DNA from: Brevinematales bacterium
Lineage (GTDB): Bacteria; Spirochaetota; Brevinematia; Brevinematales; Thermospiraceae
DNA length: 64,000 nt
NCBI GenBank assembly: GCA_026417555.1
Contig: JAOADA010000005.1
Span: forward strand, 1 to 64,000
Direction of reading: 5' to 3'
In this document: in pieces, positions 16,314 through 25,822 of the stretch
How positions within the stretch are numbered: position 1 is the stretch's first letter
How the letters are laid out: each line of letters starts with the position of its first letter
Translations under genes and position numbers: made by a program
Notes under the pieces: generated by a model
Told to the model about the DNA's origin: nothing
Seen by the model: only the letters and a program-made list of their open reading frames with translations
Database searches by the model: none

Positions 16314-19300
16314 ATGCGTATATTAGAACCCCTTGATCGAGACTATGAAATCCTTGCCCCTCTCGCAGAAACCTCCCAATCTCGAGTCTTTCTTGGCAAG
16401 CGACGTCAAGATGGTCAGGACGTCGTTATCAAAACACTTCAGGCAGTAACCACAAAACCCGAAGAGGTTTTCCGTCTTCGGCGGGAATATGGGATGCTCC
16501 GAGAACTCTCTATGGAGGGGGTGATAAAAATCTATGATCTTCGAGAGATGGAGGGAATCCCAGCGTTGGTCTTGGAACGATTTGAGGGGGTAACGCTTCA
16601 GAAATATATGGAAAAGTACCCAAAAGGGCTTCCGTTGAAACTCTTTTTCCCCATTGGGTTGCATGTAGTTTCTACCTTGGCAGAGGTACACAAACGGGGG
16701 ATACTCCATCTTGATCTCAAACCGAGTAATATTCTCATCTCTTCAAAACGGGTGTGTCTCACAGATTTTGGTATATCTCGGATGATGGGAACAGCCACTG
16801 GAAATATCCTTGAAGGGAGTCTTCCCTACATGTCTCCTGAACAGACAGGGAGAACCTCGTTTGCTGTTGACCAGAGAAGTGATCTTTATTCCCTGGGGGT
16901 AGTTTTTTATGAGATGATTTTTGGGTATCGTCCTTTTGAGGCCAAAGATCTTGCAGGGTGGGTGCATGCCCATCTTGCTGAAAAACCAAAACAAAACGAA
17001 GAACTTGCTGGGCGTTATTCAGGTCTTGTTGCCATTATCATGAAATTATTAGAAAAAGATCCTGGGAAACGCTATCAGAGCAGCTATGGGCTCCTCTACG
17101 ATCTTCATAAGGCCTATCAGTATTATCAAAAAGCGGAGAAAATTCCGGAGTTTGTTCTTGGGGAGAGGGATTTTCCTCAGAAACTCCAATTTTCTCGAAA
17201 ACTATATGGTCGAGAAAAAGAAAAGGAGGTGCTGGAAGAGGGATTAAGACGAAGTGTGTTAGGAAGTTTGCAGCATCTTGTTTTGGTAGGGGAAAAGGGG
17301 ATAGGAAAAACCCTTCTTCTTGACACCGTGTGGACAGCCTCTCAAGAGAGGGAGATGTGGAGGGTAAGGGTGACTTTTTCTCAGGATCGACAATCGACGC
17401 CGTATCATGGACTGAGGCAATTTCTCTATGATATTGTCCAGCAGATGTATACCCTTCCTGTGAGTGAACAAAAGGTTTTGCAAGAGGGGTGGGAACGCAT
17501 AGCTGATCAAGGAAAAGTTCTGAGTGCCCTCTTTCCAGAGATGGAGAAGGTGTTTCCCTCGCGAGGAGAGGTAGAGGTGCTTGATCCTGAAGCTGCTCAG
17601 AAGAGACTCTTTTATGTCTTTGTTGAGTTTCTTCGCGTGTTAGTTTCGAGAAAGCGGCCTTTATGGCTGGTGCTTGACCATATCCAGTGGGCTGATGGAG
17701 AGAGCAGAAGTCTTTTTCTCTATCTTGTGCGACAAAGTCTTGCCTATGTATATGTGGTAACGGTTTTCCAGGGAAAGAGAAACGAATGGGAGGAATGGGC
17801 TCGATGGTATGAGGGAACATCGTATCGCCTTGTGGAGATGGAGGGATGGACACGTGAGGATCTCAAATCGTGTCTTTCAGATCTTTTTGCTGAGAAGACA
17901 GAGCGGCTTGAGGGATTGGCGGGGATACTTTTTGACAAGACACACGGCAATCCTCTCCAGTGTGTATTTCTCTTGCAAGAACTAGAAAAAGAAGGACTCC
18001 TTTTCTTGGATGGGTATCGAGGCTGGAAATGGAAAGAAGAGGCTATAGCCGCCTACCATCCTGTCCCCACCGAAAAAACCATTCATGAGATGCTTGGAGA
18101 ACTTGATGAGGATAGTCGTCGGATTTTGGGGCTTGCTAGCTGTATTGGGAATCGGTTTACTCTTCAGATGATTCAAGAGGTGGTAGGAACCTCAGAAGAG
18201 GAGATCCTGGCCCTTCTTGTGCCTCTTATGGAAAAGAGGTTGGTGAATATTCAGTCGGGAATGGTTGTTTGGAGTCATAATATTCTTCGCGAGGCGGTGT
18301 ATGCGGCTCTTGAAGAAAAGGAGAGAACCTCTGCCCATTATTTGGTAGGGATGTATTTTCTTCAGCAAGGGATGGAAGCGTATGAAGACAAAGTTTATTT
18401 TGTCTTAGATCATGTTCTGAAAGGTCTTGCATGTATTGATCCACATGAAGAGGGGGAGATGGTCTTGTCTCTTGTCATGAAAGTGGCGGAACAGAATAAG
18501 CAGTCAGGGGCTTTTTCAGCCTCGTATGAGAGTTTGTCTCAGGTGAGGTTTTTGGTGTCTCAGACAGGAGAGGGGGAGTGGTTTTTGCGTTTTTATGAGG
18601 CCTATGCGGAGTCGGCTTATTATACAGCACATTACAATGAACTGGAAGAGGTGTTGGAGGTTTTGAAAAAAGCTGGCTATGACGAAATGGTGTGCTTTGA
18701 TCTCTGGATCCTCTTTATGAAAGCCTTGGGAAGTCAGGAGAAATATGAGAGGGCTACAGAGGTTTTCTTTCATTTAGCGTCTCTTCTCTCTCTGCCTGTG
18801 CCTCGACGGATAAGTATTGGGCGAGTGTTGCCTCTATTGGGAGAGGTCCTCTGGAAACTGCGTGCACTTTCTGACAAAAAACTTCAGGAAATGCCGGTTA
18901 ATCAGGATCCCCTCGCGGGTAAACAAGCAAAACTTCTATTTTCTTTTGCCCCACTAGCGTTTTTTACCTCGCCTTTTTTAAATGTTTTTATGAACCTCTT
19001 TGGGGTGAAACTCTCTTTGAGGAAGGGGCTTTTTCCTGAGACACCTTTCTTTTTGATAGCAAGTGGTGCTATCCTCTCAGGACTTGGCCAGAAAAGATTA
19101 GGGAACCAGGTGGCGGATAAGGGAATTTATTTAATGGAAAAAATGGAGTATACTACCAATGCCGCTGGAAATTATTTTGTGTATTATTCTTTTCTTTTTT
19201 CTTGGGTTCATTCCCAGCATGAGATGCCAGAGCGGTTGACCCGTGTGTATGAGAGAGCAGTTGTTCAGGGAGATGTAGAGTATGCTGCTTATGCCCTCAT

Positions 19301-21395
19301 GGTTATGAGTCTTCAACAGTGGCAGGTTGGTTCTTCTCTGGCAGTGGGATGGGAATATATCCGGAACAATGTTCAAACCATCCAGGGGCTTGGTCAGAGA
19401 TCTCAAGAAATTGTGACAAGACTCTGTCTTCAGATGGTAGAGAATGTAGTGAAACCCTCTGAAGATCCTTCACAACTTGAGGGGGAGTGGTACAGAGAAA
19501 GTGAAATGCGTGCTCTGCATGAGAGAGAAAAAGACTATTTTGCTTTGAGGTATTTGTTGCTTTACAAGTTAATTATAGCGTATGTTTTTGAGAAATATGA
19601 AACAGCCTATTTTCTGGGAAAGTCTATAGTCCCTTTTGAGGCAACCACCAAATCAACAGCCGCTTATGTCCTTTATCTTTTGTTTATGGGACTCATTGGG
19701 AGTAAACTTGCCATTGTCTCAGCAGGGAAACATAGACAAGAGTTTATAAAGTGGTTACAGAGAGCGGAAAAAATGTATGGAAAATGGGTAAAATTGTCAT
19801 CAGAAAACTATGCCCCAGGGTACTATCTCCTGCGTGCAGAAAAATTCAGGGTTTTGCGAAGACCCTGGGAAGCTCTCCATTGGTATGGGAAGGCAATAGA
19901 AGCAGCGCATCAGAATGGATATCGGTTGTATGAGGCTATCGCTTTTGAGCGAAGGGCGGACTATTGGGAATCTCAGGGGGAACATGATCTTGCGGAACAG
20001 GATAGAAGACAGGCTTTTCGTGTCTATAAGCGCTGGGGGGCGGAGGCCAAAACTCACCATATGGTGAAACAGTATCCCATGCTGGGAGCGAAAGTGTCTC
20101 CCCATGACGAAACCACGACGCACCATACTCTGACGGCCACAGGGACACAAACGGTAGACCTGGTTACCATGGTGAAAGCGAGTGAGGCCCTGATGGGAGA
20201 AACAGATGTGAATGCCCTCTTGAGGCAGATCCTTACCATGGTAGTAGAGAATGCAGGGGCTGAGAAGGGGGTGTTTCTTTATGAAAAGGATGAGTGTCTC
20301 ATGGTCAGGGCAATCAAAAATCCTAGCTGTGAGGCTGAGGTGGTTTCTCTTCCCTTTGAGGAATATACTGATATGCCTCAACGGGTGATCCAGTATGCTT
20401 TGCAGAAGGATGAGGAACTGGTGGTGGAAGATGCCCAAGAAGAGTCTCTCTTTGTCTCTGATCCCTACATCATGAATCAGATGGTACGTTCTCTTTTAGT
20501 GATACCTGTCTATCGTGTGGGGCGTCGTGTAGGACTTGTCTATCTTGAGAACAACATGGGGCGGGGAATGTTTACCAGGGAAAGGATTGGTACCCTTCGG
20601 ATTCTTCTTGCCCAGGCCTCAATAGCCCTCCAGAATGTGGATCTCTTGAACCGTGTTAAGGATGCCACCCGCTTAGAAACTGAGATGCACCTTGCCAAGG
20701 ATATGCAGATAGGGCTTTTGCCCAAGAAGCCATATCTTCCTGGCTATGAGGTGGTAGGATTTATGAAAACGGCTGATGAGGTAGGGGGGGATTATTATGA
20801 TGTGATAGGAGAGACTTCTCCCGGGTGGGTGATGATAGGAGATGTCTCTGGGCATGGGTTTTCCTCGGGACAGGTGATGGCCATGACACAGACGGCCTTG
20901 CAGGTTCTTGTGAGAGAAAATCCCCTTCGCCTTCCCACAGAACTTCTCCAGTTTGCCAATCGTGCCATTACCTACAATATAGGCAATATTTTTTATGAAG
21001 ATTTTAAATATGTCACTATTACCGTTTTGCAGGTATGGGAAGATGGGCGGATTTTGTATGCGGGGCAACATCAGGATATCTGGGTGTTTCGGCAAGCGAC
21101 GGGAGAGGTGGAGGTTTTTTCTACGGATGGACTGTGGTTGGGGATAGATAATCTGTTGGGGAGAGAAGAGACAAACAAGCAATGTTTTCTCGAAAAAGGA
21201 GATGTGATGCTTCTCTACACAGATGGTTTGACTGAGGCACGCCAGAATGGGGAATTGGTAGGAGAAAAGGCCAAGGATATTTTCCAGCAATGGGGAAGAG
21301 AGACCTTAGAAACCATCCAGAGGGAACTGGTGGGTTTTATTAACCAGTGTGAGGTACGGGACGATGTCACGTTTGTTCTCATACGAAAGCAATGA
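16314..21395 (+). CDS. Giant Ser/Thr kinase - AAA ATPase - GAF - PP2C/SpoIIE phosphatase signalling protein
   Basis: 1693 residues. Eukaryotic-type kinase (~10-270): VVIKTL lysine, catalytic loop LHLDLKPSN (Leu replaces the usual Arg of HRD), DFGIS, SPEQTG, DQRSDLYSLGVV. Next an AAA-type ATPase (~300-550) with P-loop GEKGIGKT (~326-333) and Walker-B-like WLVLDHIQWADG (~450). A long helical TPR-like region follows (~600-1260). Then a GAF sensor (~1290-1430) and a C-terminal PP2C/SpoIIE domain (~1465-1690) with metal-binding acids in GGDYYD, GDVSGHG, YTDGLTEAR and RDDVTFVL. The protein therefore joins a kinase and a phosphatase. Targets are unknown; it is monocistronic. Comparable multidomain kinases are common in spirochaetes and cyanobacteria. 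Confidence 0.92.
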   Translation: MRILEPLDRDYEILAPLAETSQSRVFLGKRRQDGQDVVIKTLQAVTTKPEEVFRLRREYGMLRELSMEGVIKIYDLREMEGIPALVLERFEGVTLQKYMEKYPKGLPLKLFFPIGLHVVSTLAEVHKRGILHLDLKPSNILISSKRVCLTDFGISRMMGTATGNILEGSLPYMSPEQTGRTSFAVDQRSDLYSLGVVFYEMIFGYRPFEAKDLAGWVHAHLAEKPKQNEELAGRYSGLVAIIMKLLEKDPGKRYQSSYGLLYDLHKAYQYYQKAEKIPEFVLGERDFPQKLQFSRKLYGREKEKEVLEEGLRRSVLGSLQHLVLVGEKGIGKTLLLDTVWTASQEREMWRVRVTFSQDRQSTPYHGLRQFLYDIVQQMYTLPVSEQKVLQEGWERIADQGKVLSALFPEMEKVFPSRGEVEVLDPEAAQKRLFYVFVEFLRVLVSRKRPLWLVLDHIQWADGESRSLFLYLVRQSLAYVYVVTVFQGKRNEWEEWARWYEGTSYRLVEMEGWTREDLKSCLSDLFAEKTERLEGLAGILFDKTHGNPLQCVFLLQELEKEGLLFLDGYRGWKWKEEAIAAYHPVPTEKTIHEMLGELDEDSRRILGLASCIGNRFTLQMIQEVVGTSEEEILALLVPLMEKRLVNIQSGMVVWSHNILREAVYAALEEKERTSAHYLVGMYFLQQGMEAYEDKVYFVLDHVLKGLACIDPHEEGEMVLSLVMKVAEQNKQSGAFSASYESLSQVRFLVSQTGEGEWFLRFYEAYAESAYYTAHYNELEEVLEVLKKAGYDEMVCFDLWILFMKALGSQEKYERATEVFFHLASLLSLPVPRRISIGRVLPLLGEVLWKLRALSDKKLQEMPVNQDPLAGKQAKLLFSFAPLAFFTSPFLNVFMNLFGVKLSLRKGLFPETPFFLIASGAILSGLGQKRLGNQVADKGIYLMEKMEYTTNAAGNYFVYYSFLFSWVHSQHEMPERLTRVYERAVVQGDVEYAAYALMVMSLQQWQVGSSLAVGWEYIRNNVQTIQGLGQRSQEIVTRLCLQMVENVVKPSEDPSQLEGEWYRESEMRALHEREKDYFALRYLLLYKLIIAYVFEKYETAYFLGKSIVPFEATTKSTAAYVLYLLFMGLIGSKLAIVSAGKHRQEFIKWLQRAEKMYGKWVKLSSENYAPGYYLLRAEKFRVLRRPWEALHWYGKAIEAAHQNGYRLYEAIAFERRADYWESQGEHDLAEQDRRQAFRVYKRWGAEAKTHHMVKQYPMLGAKVSPHDETTTHHTLTATGTQTVDLVTMVKASEALMGETDVNALLRQILTMVVENAGAEKGVFLYEKDECLMVRAIKNPSCEAEVVSLPFEEYTDMPQRVIQYALQKDEELVVEDAQEESLFVSDPYIMNQMVRSLLVIPVYRVGRRVGLVYLENNMGRGMFTRERIGTLRILLAQASIALQNVDLLNRVKDATRLETEMHLAKDMQIGLLPKKPYLPGYEVVGFMKTADEVGGDYYDVIGETSPGWVMIGDVSGHGFSSGQVMAMTQTALQVLVRENPLRLPTELLQFANRAITYNIGNIFYEDFKYVTITVLQVWEDGRILYAGQHQDIWVFRQATGEVEVFSTDGLWLGIDNLLGREETNKQCFLEKGDVMLLYTDGLTEARQNGELVGEKAKDIFQQWGRETLETIQRELVGFINQCEVRDDVTFVLIRKQ

Positions 21396-21423
21396 GAAAC
21401 ATTTTCAAAAAAGGCGTTGTAAC

Positions 21424-21452
21424 TTGACAAAAAAGAGATATGATGCTATGAT
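21424..21452 (+). promoter_or_regulatory. Sigma-70 promoter of the outer-membrane protein gene
   Basis: Perfect TTGACA (21424-21429), 17-bp spacer, TATGAT (21447-21452), 47 bases before the ATG at 21499. Confidence 0.82.
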
Positions 21453-21498
21453 GGTGAGGCAAGAAGAAATGAACAAAAAAATTGAGAAGGAGGGAACC

Positions 21499-22140
21499 AT
21501 GAAGAAGATCATGAGTGTGGTGGGAGGGCTCTTTGTCTTCACCTCTCTGTGGGCAGCCAACATGGGAATGGTGAGTGTCTATGGTGGATACAATGCTTGG
21601 GTGTTGGGACAGCTTTTGGTGAGTGAGATTGATAAGCCAACCAACACGGAGGCCAAGATTGATGGAGGAGGGTTCTCCTTTGGGGTTGAAGGGCTGTGGG
21701 GAGATATTGAGAAGACCCAGTTTGGGCTTGAGGTGAGCTGGCAACCGCTTTTCACAATGTCGGGCAAAGATCCTACGACGGGAGAGTTTAAGAACGTGGG
21801 TATTGTCCAGATACCTGTCCTGGGAAAAGTGGTTTTTGGTGGGAAGGGCTTGTATGGGAGTGTGGGAGCAGGGATTTCTTTTATTTCTTCTTTTGGAGAT
21901 AAAGAACTTCTTGAGATGATGAAGCTTGTGTTTACTGATCCTGCGTTTACCCTCAAGGCAGGGGCTGGTTTTCGTCTTCCTCTTGCCCAGATGGTGGGTT
22001 TTGATGTAGGGGCTGATACAACGATGGTATTGGGAGACTACGGGGCTTTTAAAAACTCTTCGGAGAAACCTCCCGTGTGGTTGAATATGATTCTCTGGTG
22101 GCAAGTAGGACTGAGAGCAGGAGTGAGTGTGTACTTCTAA
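21499..22140 (+). CDS. Outer-membrane beta-barrel protein, function unknown
   Basis: 213 residues. A signal peptide (MKKIMSVVGGLFVFTSLWA, likely cut before residue 20) is followed by alternating hydrophobic/polar strands rich in Gly and aromatic residues: GMVSVYGGYNAW, GGGFSFGVEGLWG, GLEVSWQPLF, GLYGSVGAGISFIS, FTLKAGAGFRLP. The chain ends in a C-terminal phenylalanine (GVSVYF), the outer-membrane sorting signature. Start at 21499 has AAGGAGGG 4 bases upstream; the frame is open further but without a ribosome site. It faces the convergent rluD gene across an 82-base gap. Confidence 0.8.
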   Translation: MKKIMSVVGGLFVFTSLWAANMGMVSVYGGYNAWVLGQLLVSEIDKPTNTEAKIDGGGFSFGVEGLWGDIEKTQFGLEVSWQPLFTMSGKDPTTGEFKNVGIVQIPVLGKVVFGGKGLYGSVGAGISFISSFGDKELLEMMKLVFTDPAFTLKAGAGFRLPLAQMVGFDVGADTTMVLGDYGAFKNSSEKPPVWLNMILWWQVGLRAGVSVYF

Positions 22141-22222
22141 CGGCCGGGAACAGAGGTTTTTTTCTCAGAGGGAGAGCGATTGTCGTAGAGGAGTGTGAGA
22201 TTATCAGGGTGTGGCTGTTTTC

Positions 22223-23128
22223 TTATGCTAGTTTTTCAAGAAGATCGTGCATCTCTTTGGGAAGATCGATGGAGAAGTGGAGTTCTTCTCCACGTATCGG
22301 ATGGACAAACGAAAGTTCTTTCGCACAGAGGGCGATACCAGGGAGACGGTATTGACTTGCATGTCGGGAGTAGAGAGGGTCTCCTGCGATGGGATGACCA
22401 ATGGAGGCCATGTGTACCCGGATTTGGTGTGTTCTTCCGGTGTGGATTCTTATCTCGACAAGAGCGTGGTTTTTGAGATATTGAAGTACCCGATATTCTG
22501 AGAGAGCAGGTTTACCTGAAGGAACGATGGCCATTTTTTTTCTGTTGGTGTTACACCGGCCAATAGGGGCATCAATGACTCCTTCTCTCGGGGGGTGACC
22601 TTTGACAATGGCCTGGTATATCTTTCGAATACGGCGATGTTTGAAATCCTCGACCAATCGGTGATGAGCAATGTCTGTTAAAGCAACAAGGAGGAGCCCG
22701 GTCGTATCTTTGTCAAGACGATGAACGATACCGGGTCTTTCTTTTCCACCGATAGAGGAAAGACGCTCACCCAAATGGTAAAGGAGTCCATGAACAAGAG
22801 TGCCTTCTTCATGGCCTTTGGAGGGATGAACCACAATCCCAAACGGCTTGTTGATAACAGCGATATGGTCATCTCTATAGAGAACTATAAAATCGACGGG
22901 TTGTGGGATGAGATCAAGGGGCTTTGGATCCGGAATCTCAAGGGTAATGGTATCGCCTGTTTTTACTTCATAACTCAATTTCTCACGTCGGTGATTGACA
23001 AAGATAGGGATAGCTTGGGCTTTGAGGCCACTTCGGGTGATGCTATGTCCTTGGCTTTGAAGGTAGTTTGCCACAACCTTGTCAAGCCTTCCTTCTTCTT
23101 GGGCCATGAATTCTACGTGAATGGGCAT
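22223..23128 (-). CDS. RluD-type rRNA pseudouridine synthase
   Basis: 301 residues. N-terminal S4-like RNA-binding domain (residues ~10-70, GRLDKVVANYL), then the RluA/RluD catalytic domain with HRLDKDTTGLLL containing the active-site Asp, followed by KIYQAIVKG, HTGRTHQIRVH and GDPLY. It isomerises specific uridines of 23S rRNA. The frame continues upstream into rlmN, but the ATG at 23128 lies 2 bases past the rlmN stop and precedes the S4 domain, so it is the likely start. It is the last gene of a reverse-strand operon. Confidence 0.9.
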   Translation of the reverse strand: MPIHVEFMAQEEGRLDKVVANYLQSQGHSITRSGLKAQAIPIFVNHRREKLSYEVKTGDTITLEIPDPKPLDLIPQPVDFIVLYRDDHIAVINKPFGIVVHPSKGHEEGTLVHGLLYHLGERLSSIGGKERPGIVHRLDKDTTGLLLVALTDIAHHRLVEDFKHRRIRKIYQAIVKGHPPREGVIDAPIGRCNTNRKKMAIVPSGKPALSEYRVLQYLKNHALVEIRIHTGRTHQIRVHMASIGHPIAGDPLYSRHASQYRLPGIALCAKELSFVHPIRGEELHFSIDLPKEMHDLLEKLA

Positions 23129-23130
23129 GA

Positions 23131-24234
23131 TTACAGTTTCACCTCTCGGTTTTTCCAAATAAGGCCAAGTTGGCCACAACCAGCGGCGATTTTTCTTCCA
23201 CGGCTTTTTCGAAGGGTAGCAGAAATACCTACTTCGTCTAAGAAACGGAGAAAGGTTTTGATTCTGCCTGGTGAGGGAGTTTCCCATTCAATCCCTTCCA
23301 CAGGATTGTAGGGAATGATGTTGAAAAGATATTTAAAAGGAAAAAGAAGTTTTCGGAGTCCTTCTGCATCCTCACGCCGATCATTTATACCGGCGATGAC
23401 GGTGTACTCAAAAGTGATACGTCTCCCTGTGTGGTCCTGGTATTCTCGAAGGGCCATCATCAGATCGTCAAGAGGGTTGGTTTTTGAGATGGGCATGAGT
23501 CGTTCCCGTCCCATCCGAAAAGGGGAATGTAGGGAGACAGCCAAACGAATTGGTTGGTTCCATTCAGTGAGTTTGTGTATGCCTTCCAGGATACCTGCTG
23601 TGGAGATGGTGATATGTCGATACCCTATGCCGTAGCCTTTTGGAGATGTGAGAATGCGGATGGCTTTCTGAACGTTTTCCCAATTGAGGAAAGGTTCTCC
23701 CATACCCATAAAAACGAGGTTTGATATTTTTCTTTGAGAGGGCAAAGAGAGACCAAACAGATGGGGATGATTCTGTAACACCTGTTCAGCGAGAATAACC
23801 TGACCGAGAATCTCATCGACTTCAAGGTTTCTGGCAAATCCAATCTTTCCCGTAGCACAGAAAACACACCCCAAGGGACAACCTACCTGAGAAGAGAGAC
23901 AGAGGGTGAGGCGCTTCTTGGGATCCTCTGTTTCTTCCGTAGCCTCATCTTGTTTGAGGATAACGGTTTCAATGTGGTGTCCATCCATGGTTTGAAAAAG
24001 GAGCTTGATACTTTCATCTTCTTCAAGGGTGTCCACAAGACGAAGAGGAAGCAGAACAAGATCTTGGGAAAGTTCGTCTCGCCATTTCTGAGGAAGGTCT
24101 GTCATCTTTTGAATATCAGTGACAAACTTGGTCCATACCCATGTCCATATCTGGTTGGCCCTATGAGCTGGTTGTCCTATAGTTTCCATAAGTGTCCTAA
24201 GATCCTCAAGAGAGAGGTTTAACCAGCGTTTCAC
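23131..24234 (-). CDS. rlmN: 23S rRNA/tRNA (adenine-C2)-methyltransferase RlmN
   Basis: 367 residues. Radical-SAM enzyme that methylates A2503 of 23S rRNA and A37 of some tRNAs. The cluster motif CPLGCVFCATG (CxxxCxxC) follows SSQVG; NLVFMGMGEPFLNWENV, HITISTAGI, RLAVSLHSP, FEYTVIAGIND and NIIPYNP are family blocks. The second catalytic cysteine is in AAGCGQL near the C-terminus. Its ATG overlaps the ppa stop by 4 bases. Confidence 0.96.
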   Translation of the reverse strand: MKRWLNLSLEDLRTLMETIGQPAHRANQIWTWVWTKFVTDIQKMTDLPQKWRDELSQDLVLLPLRLVDTLEEDESIKLLFQTMDGHHIETVILKQDEATEETEDPKKRLTLCLSSQVGCPLGCVFCATGKIGFARNLEVDEILGQVILAEQVLQNHPHLFGLSLPSQRKISNLVFMGMGEPFLNWENVQKAIRILTSPKGYGIGYRHITISTAGILEGIHKLTEWNQPIRLAVSLHSPFRMGRERLMPISKTNPLDDLMMALREYQDHTGRRITFEYTVIAGINDRREDAEGLRKLLFPFKYLFNIIPYNPVEGIEWETPSPGRIKTFLRFLDEVGISATLRKSRGRKIAAGCGQLGLIWKNREVKL

Positions 24235-24968
24235 ACAAGCCTCCCTGAGGCACGGGCAGCGGTGATATCTGTTGCATAAAGAGAGAGGTAATCCTCGTGA
24301 GAACGTCGTATAACTTCTTGAGCCTCATCTTTTCCATACACATGGGTAATTTCGCACCGATTGTCTTCATTGTCTGGGGCATGTTTGTAGGTGAGAAAAT
24401 AGTGAACAATACGGTCGAGAAGCAAAGGAGGAAGATCCTTTATATCCTGATACATCTCATACACAGCGTCCTTGACCATCACAGCGACGATTTTGTCATC
24501 AGCTTCTCCATGATCTATCATACGGATGCCGCCAATAGGACGCGCATGAAGAAGAATATCCCCATGGAAAAGAGCTTTCTCAGAGAGAACGCAGATATCA
24601 AGAGGATCCATGTCACCAACAACAGAAAAGCGGTTGGTCTTTTCTCGACAGAAGGCAGCTGTTTGTTCTCCACAGAGGGTCTGAGGGATAAAACCGTACA
24701 GCATGGGGGGGATACTCGAGTAGAGCTGGGGCCTATCTACCTTGAGCATGCCTGTTTCTTTGTCTAGTTCGTACTTGACGGTGTCAGAGGGAACAAGTTC
24801 AATATACGCAGAGACTATGTGAGGGTATTCATTGCCTATGGAAACGCCATGCCAGGGATGAGCACGAAACACGCAATACGGACTTTTCTCTTTCAAGGGT
24901 TTCTCCTTTGGAACGTGTGTATTAGTGTAAGGAGAAACAGGGCGAAAATCAACTTCTCTCTTGACCAC
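24231..24968 (-). CDS. ppa: Inorganic pyrophosphatase, family I
   Basis: About 245 residues, longer than the ~175 of E. coli Ppa. It hydrolyses pyrophosphate and so drives biosynthesis; cytoplasmic and Mg-dependent. The family I signature is VVGDMDPLDICVL (~residue 120), with GFIPQTLCGE before it and metal-binding acids afterwards. A GTG at 24968 has AAAGG 7 bases ahead and is preferred; an in-frame TTG at 24986 without a ribosome site is the alternative. It overlaps rlmN by 4 bases and may be transcribed from the promoter at 25727-25755. Confidence 0.9.
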   Translation of the reverse strand: MVKREVDFRPVSPYTNTHVPKEKPLKEKSPYCVFRAHPWHGVSIGNEYPHIVSAYIELVPSDTVKYELDKETGMLKVDRPQLYSSIPPMLYGFIPQTLCGEQTAAFCREKTNRFSVVGDMDPLDICVLSEKALFHGDILLHARPIGGIRMIDHGEADDKIVAVMVKDAVYEMYQDIKDLPPLLLDRIVHYFLTYKHAPDNEDNRCEITHVYGKDEAQEVIRRSHEDYLSLYATDITAARASGRLV

Positions 24969-25268
24969 TTTGTAGCCTTTGTCCAAATTTCACGTATGTA
25001 TTTTTGTAGGGAAACGGAGCATGGATGTTCTTTTTGAGAAAGGGTTGAGATCGTGTGAAGGAAAATCTCCAACAAGGAAGGATACTCGGGAGTGAGAGAT
25101 TCTTGTAGCGAGGAGAGAAAACCCTTGGAAAGAGGGGGGTGATGTCTTGAAAAGGAAAAAGCCTTTTTTCCAAAAAGAGAAATTTTTCTATTTTTTGAGC
25201 AAAAAACAGAAGTTTTCTCTTTTGAAGGAGGAAGAAACAAGAGGAAAACACTGTGTGGAGATGGTTTT
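24969..25268. other. 300-base gap without a convincing gene
   Basis: The minus strand has an open frame here (TTG at 25240 to a stop at 24893) that would encode ~115 Lys/Phe/Ser-rich residues and run 76 bases into ppa. It has no ribosome site, no recognised domain and a weak start, so a gene is not called, though a small unknown protein cannot be excluded. No promoter for ppa was recognised, suggesting read-through from the upstream ferritin-like gene. Confidence 0.4.
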
Positions 25269-25709
25269 TTAGGGTTTCTGCTGTTCTAAGGTGGTATGCC
25301 ACATCTTTTCTTTTTCAAGAATGCTCTGGATATCTTTTTGTATGAGATCATCCTGGGTGGAGAGAAGAAGATTATTGAAAAAGGTCAAGATCTTTTCGTG
25401 ATTGGTGATCCATGAGTGAAGGATGTCATGTGGAGTGAGAGAGGAGACGGGTTGGTTCTGAAAGGTCAAAATGTCGGCAAAAATGTCTCTCAGGTAAGCA
25501 AGAGTATCTTCGTTATCGACGTATTGGCAGATCTTTTGAGAGCGTTTTTTTTGTTTTTCTTCTCTAGCATAGAAGAGACGTATATCCTCTAAAATCTTAC
25601 TCAGCTCTTCGGTATGGGAAAGATATTTTTTTGCCTTTTCAAGGAATTGCTTCTCTTCCTCTTTGATGAGTCTGGCAATTTCAAAAAGTTCGATCTCTGA
25701 GAAATTCAT
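25269..25709 (-). CDS. Ferritin-like/rubrerythrin-like four-helix protein (possibly degenerate)
   Basis: 146 residues, all predicted helix. The pattern resembles rubrerythrin-type ferritin-like domains: helix 1 ELFEIARLIKEEEKQFLEKAKKYL, helix 2 FYAREEKQKKRSQKIC, helix 3 WITNHEKILTFFNNLL, helix 4 ILEKEKMWHTTLEQ (core EKMWH). Glu residues sit where iron ligands are expected, but the canonical E-x2-H pairs are incomplete (REEKQ, EKEKMWH), so metal binding is uncertain. GAGGAGG precedes the ATG, and a good promoter lies upstream. First gene of the reverse operon leading to ppa, rlmN and rluD. Function unknown. Confidence 0.62.
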   Translation of the reverse strand: MNFSEIELFEIARLIKEEEKQFLEKAKKYLSHTEELSKILEDIRLFYAREEKQKKRSQKICQYVDNEDTLAYLRDIFADILTFQNQPVSSLTPHDILHSWITNHEKILTFFNNLLLSTQDDLIQKDIQSILEKEKMWHTTLEQQKP

Positions 25710-25726
25710 GGCAACCTCCTCATACT

Positions 25727-25755
25727 ATTGTAGCGAGAGGGGAGCAAGAAGTCAA
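25727..25755 (-). promoter_or_regulatory. Sigma-70 promoter of the ferritin-like gene
   Basis: On the minus strand: TTGACT (25755-25750), 17-bp spacer, TACAAT (25732-25727), 18 bases before the ATG at 25709. Confidence 0.82.
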
Positions 25756-25822
25756 TTTTTGGTTTTTGTTTTTGTGGTGTTTGTATGTGTCGCTTCAAAG
25801 GAGAGGCTCTCATCTGGAAAAT

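Noticed and set aside
24893-25240. Reverse-strand open frame of ~115 codons overlapping ppa
   Set aside because: TTG start without a ribosome site, low-complexity composition, no domain and a 76-base overlap with ppa. Kept only as a possibility.
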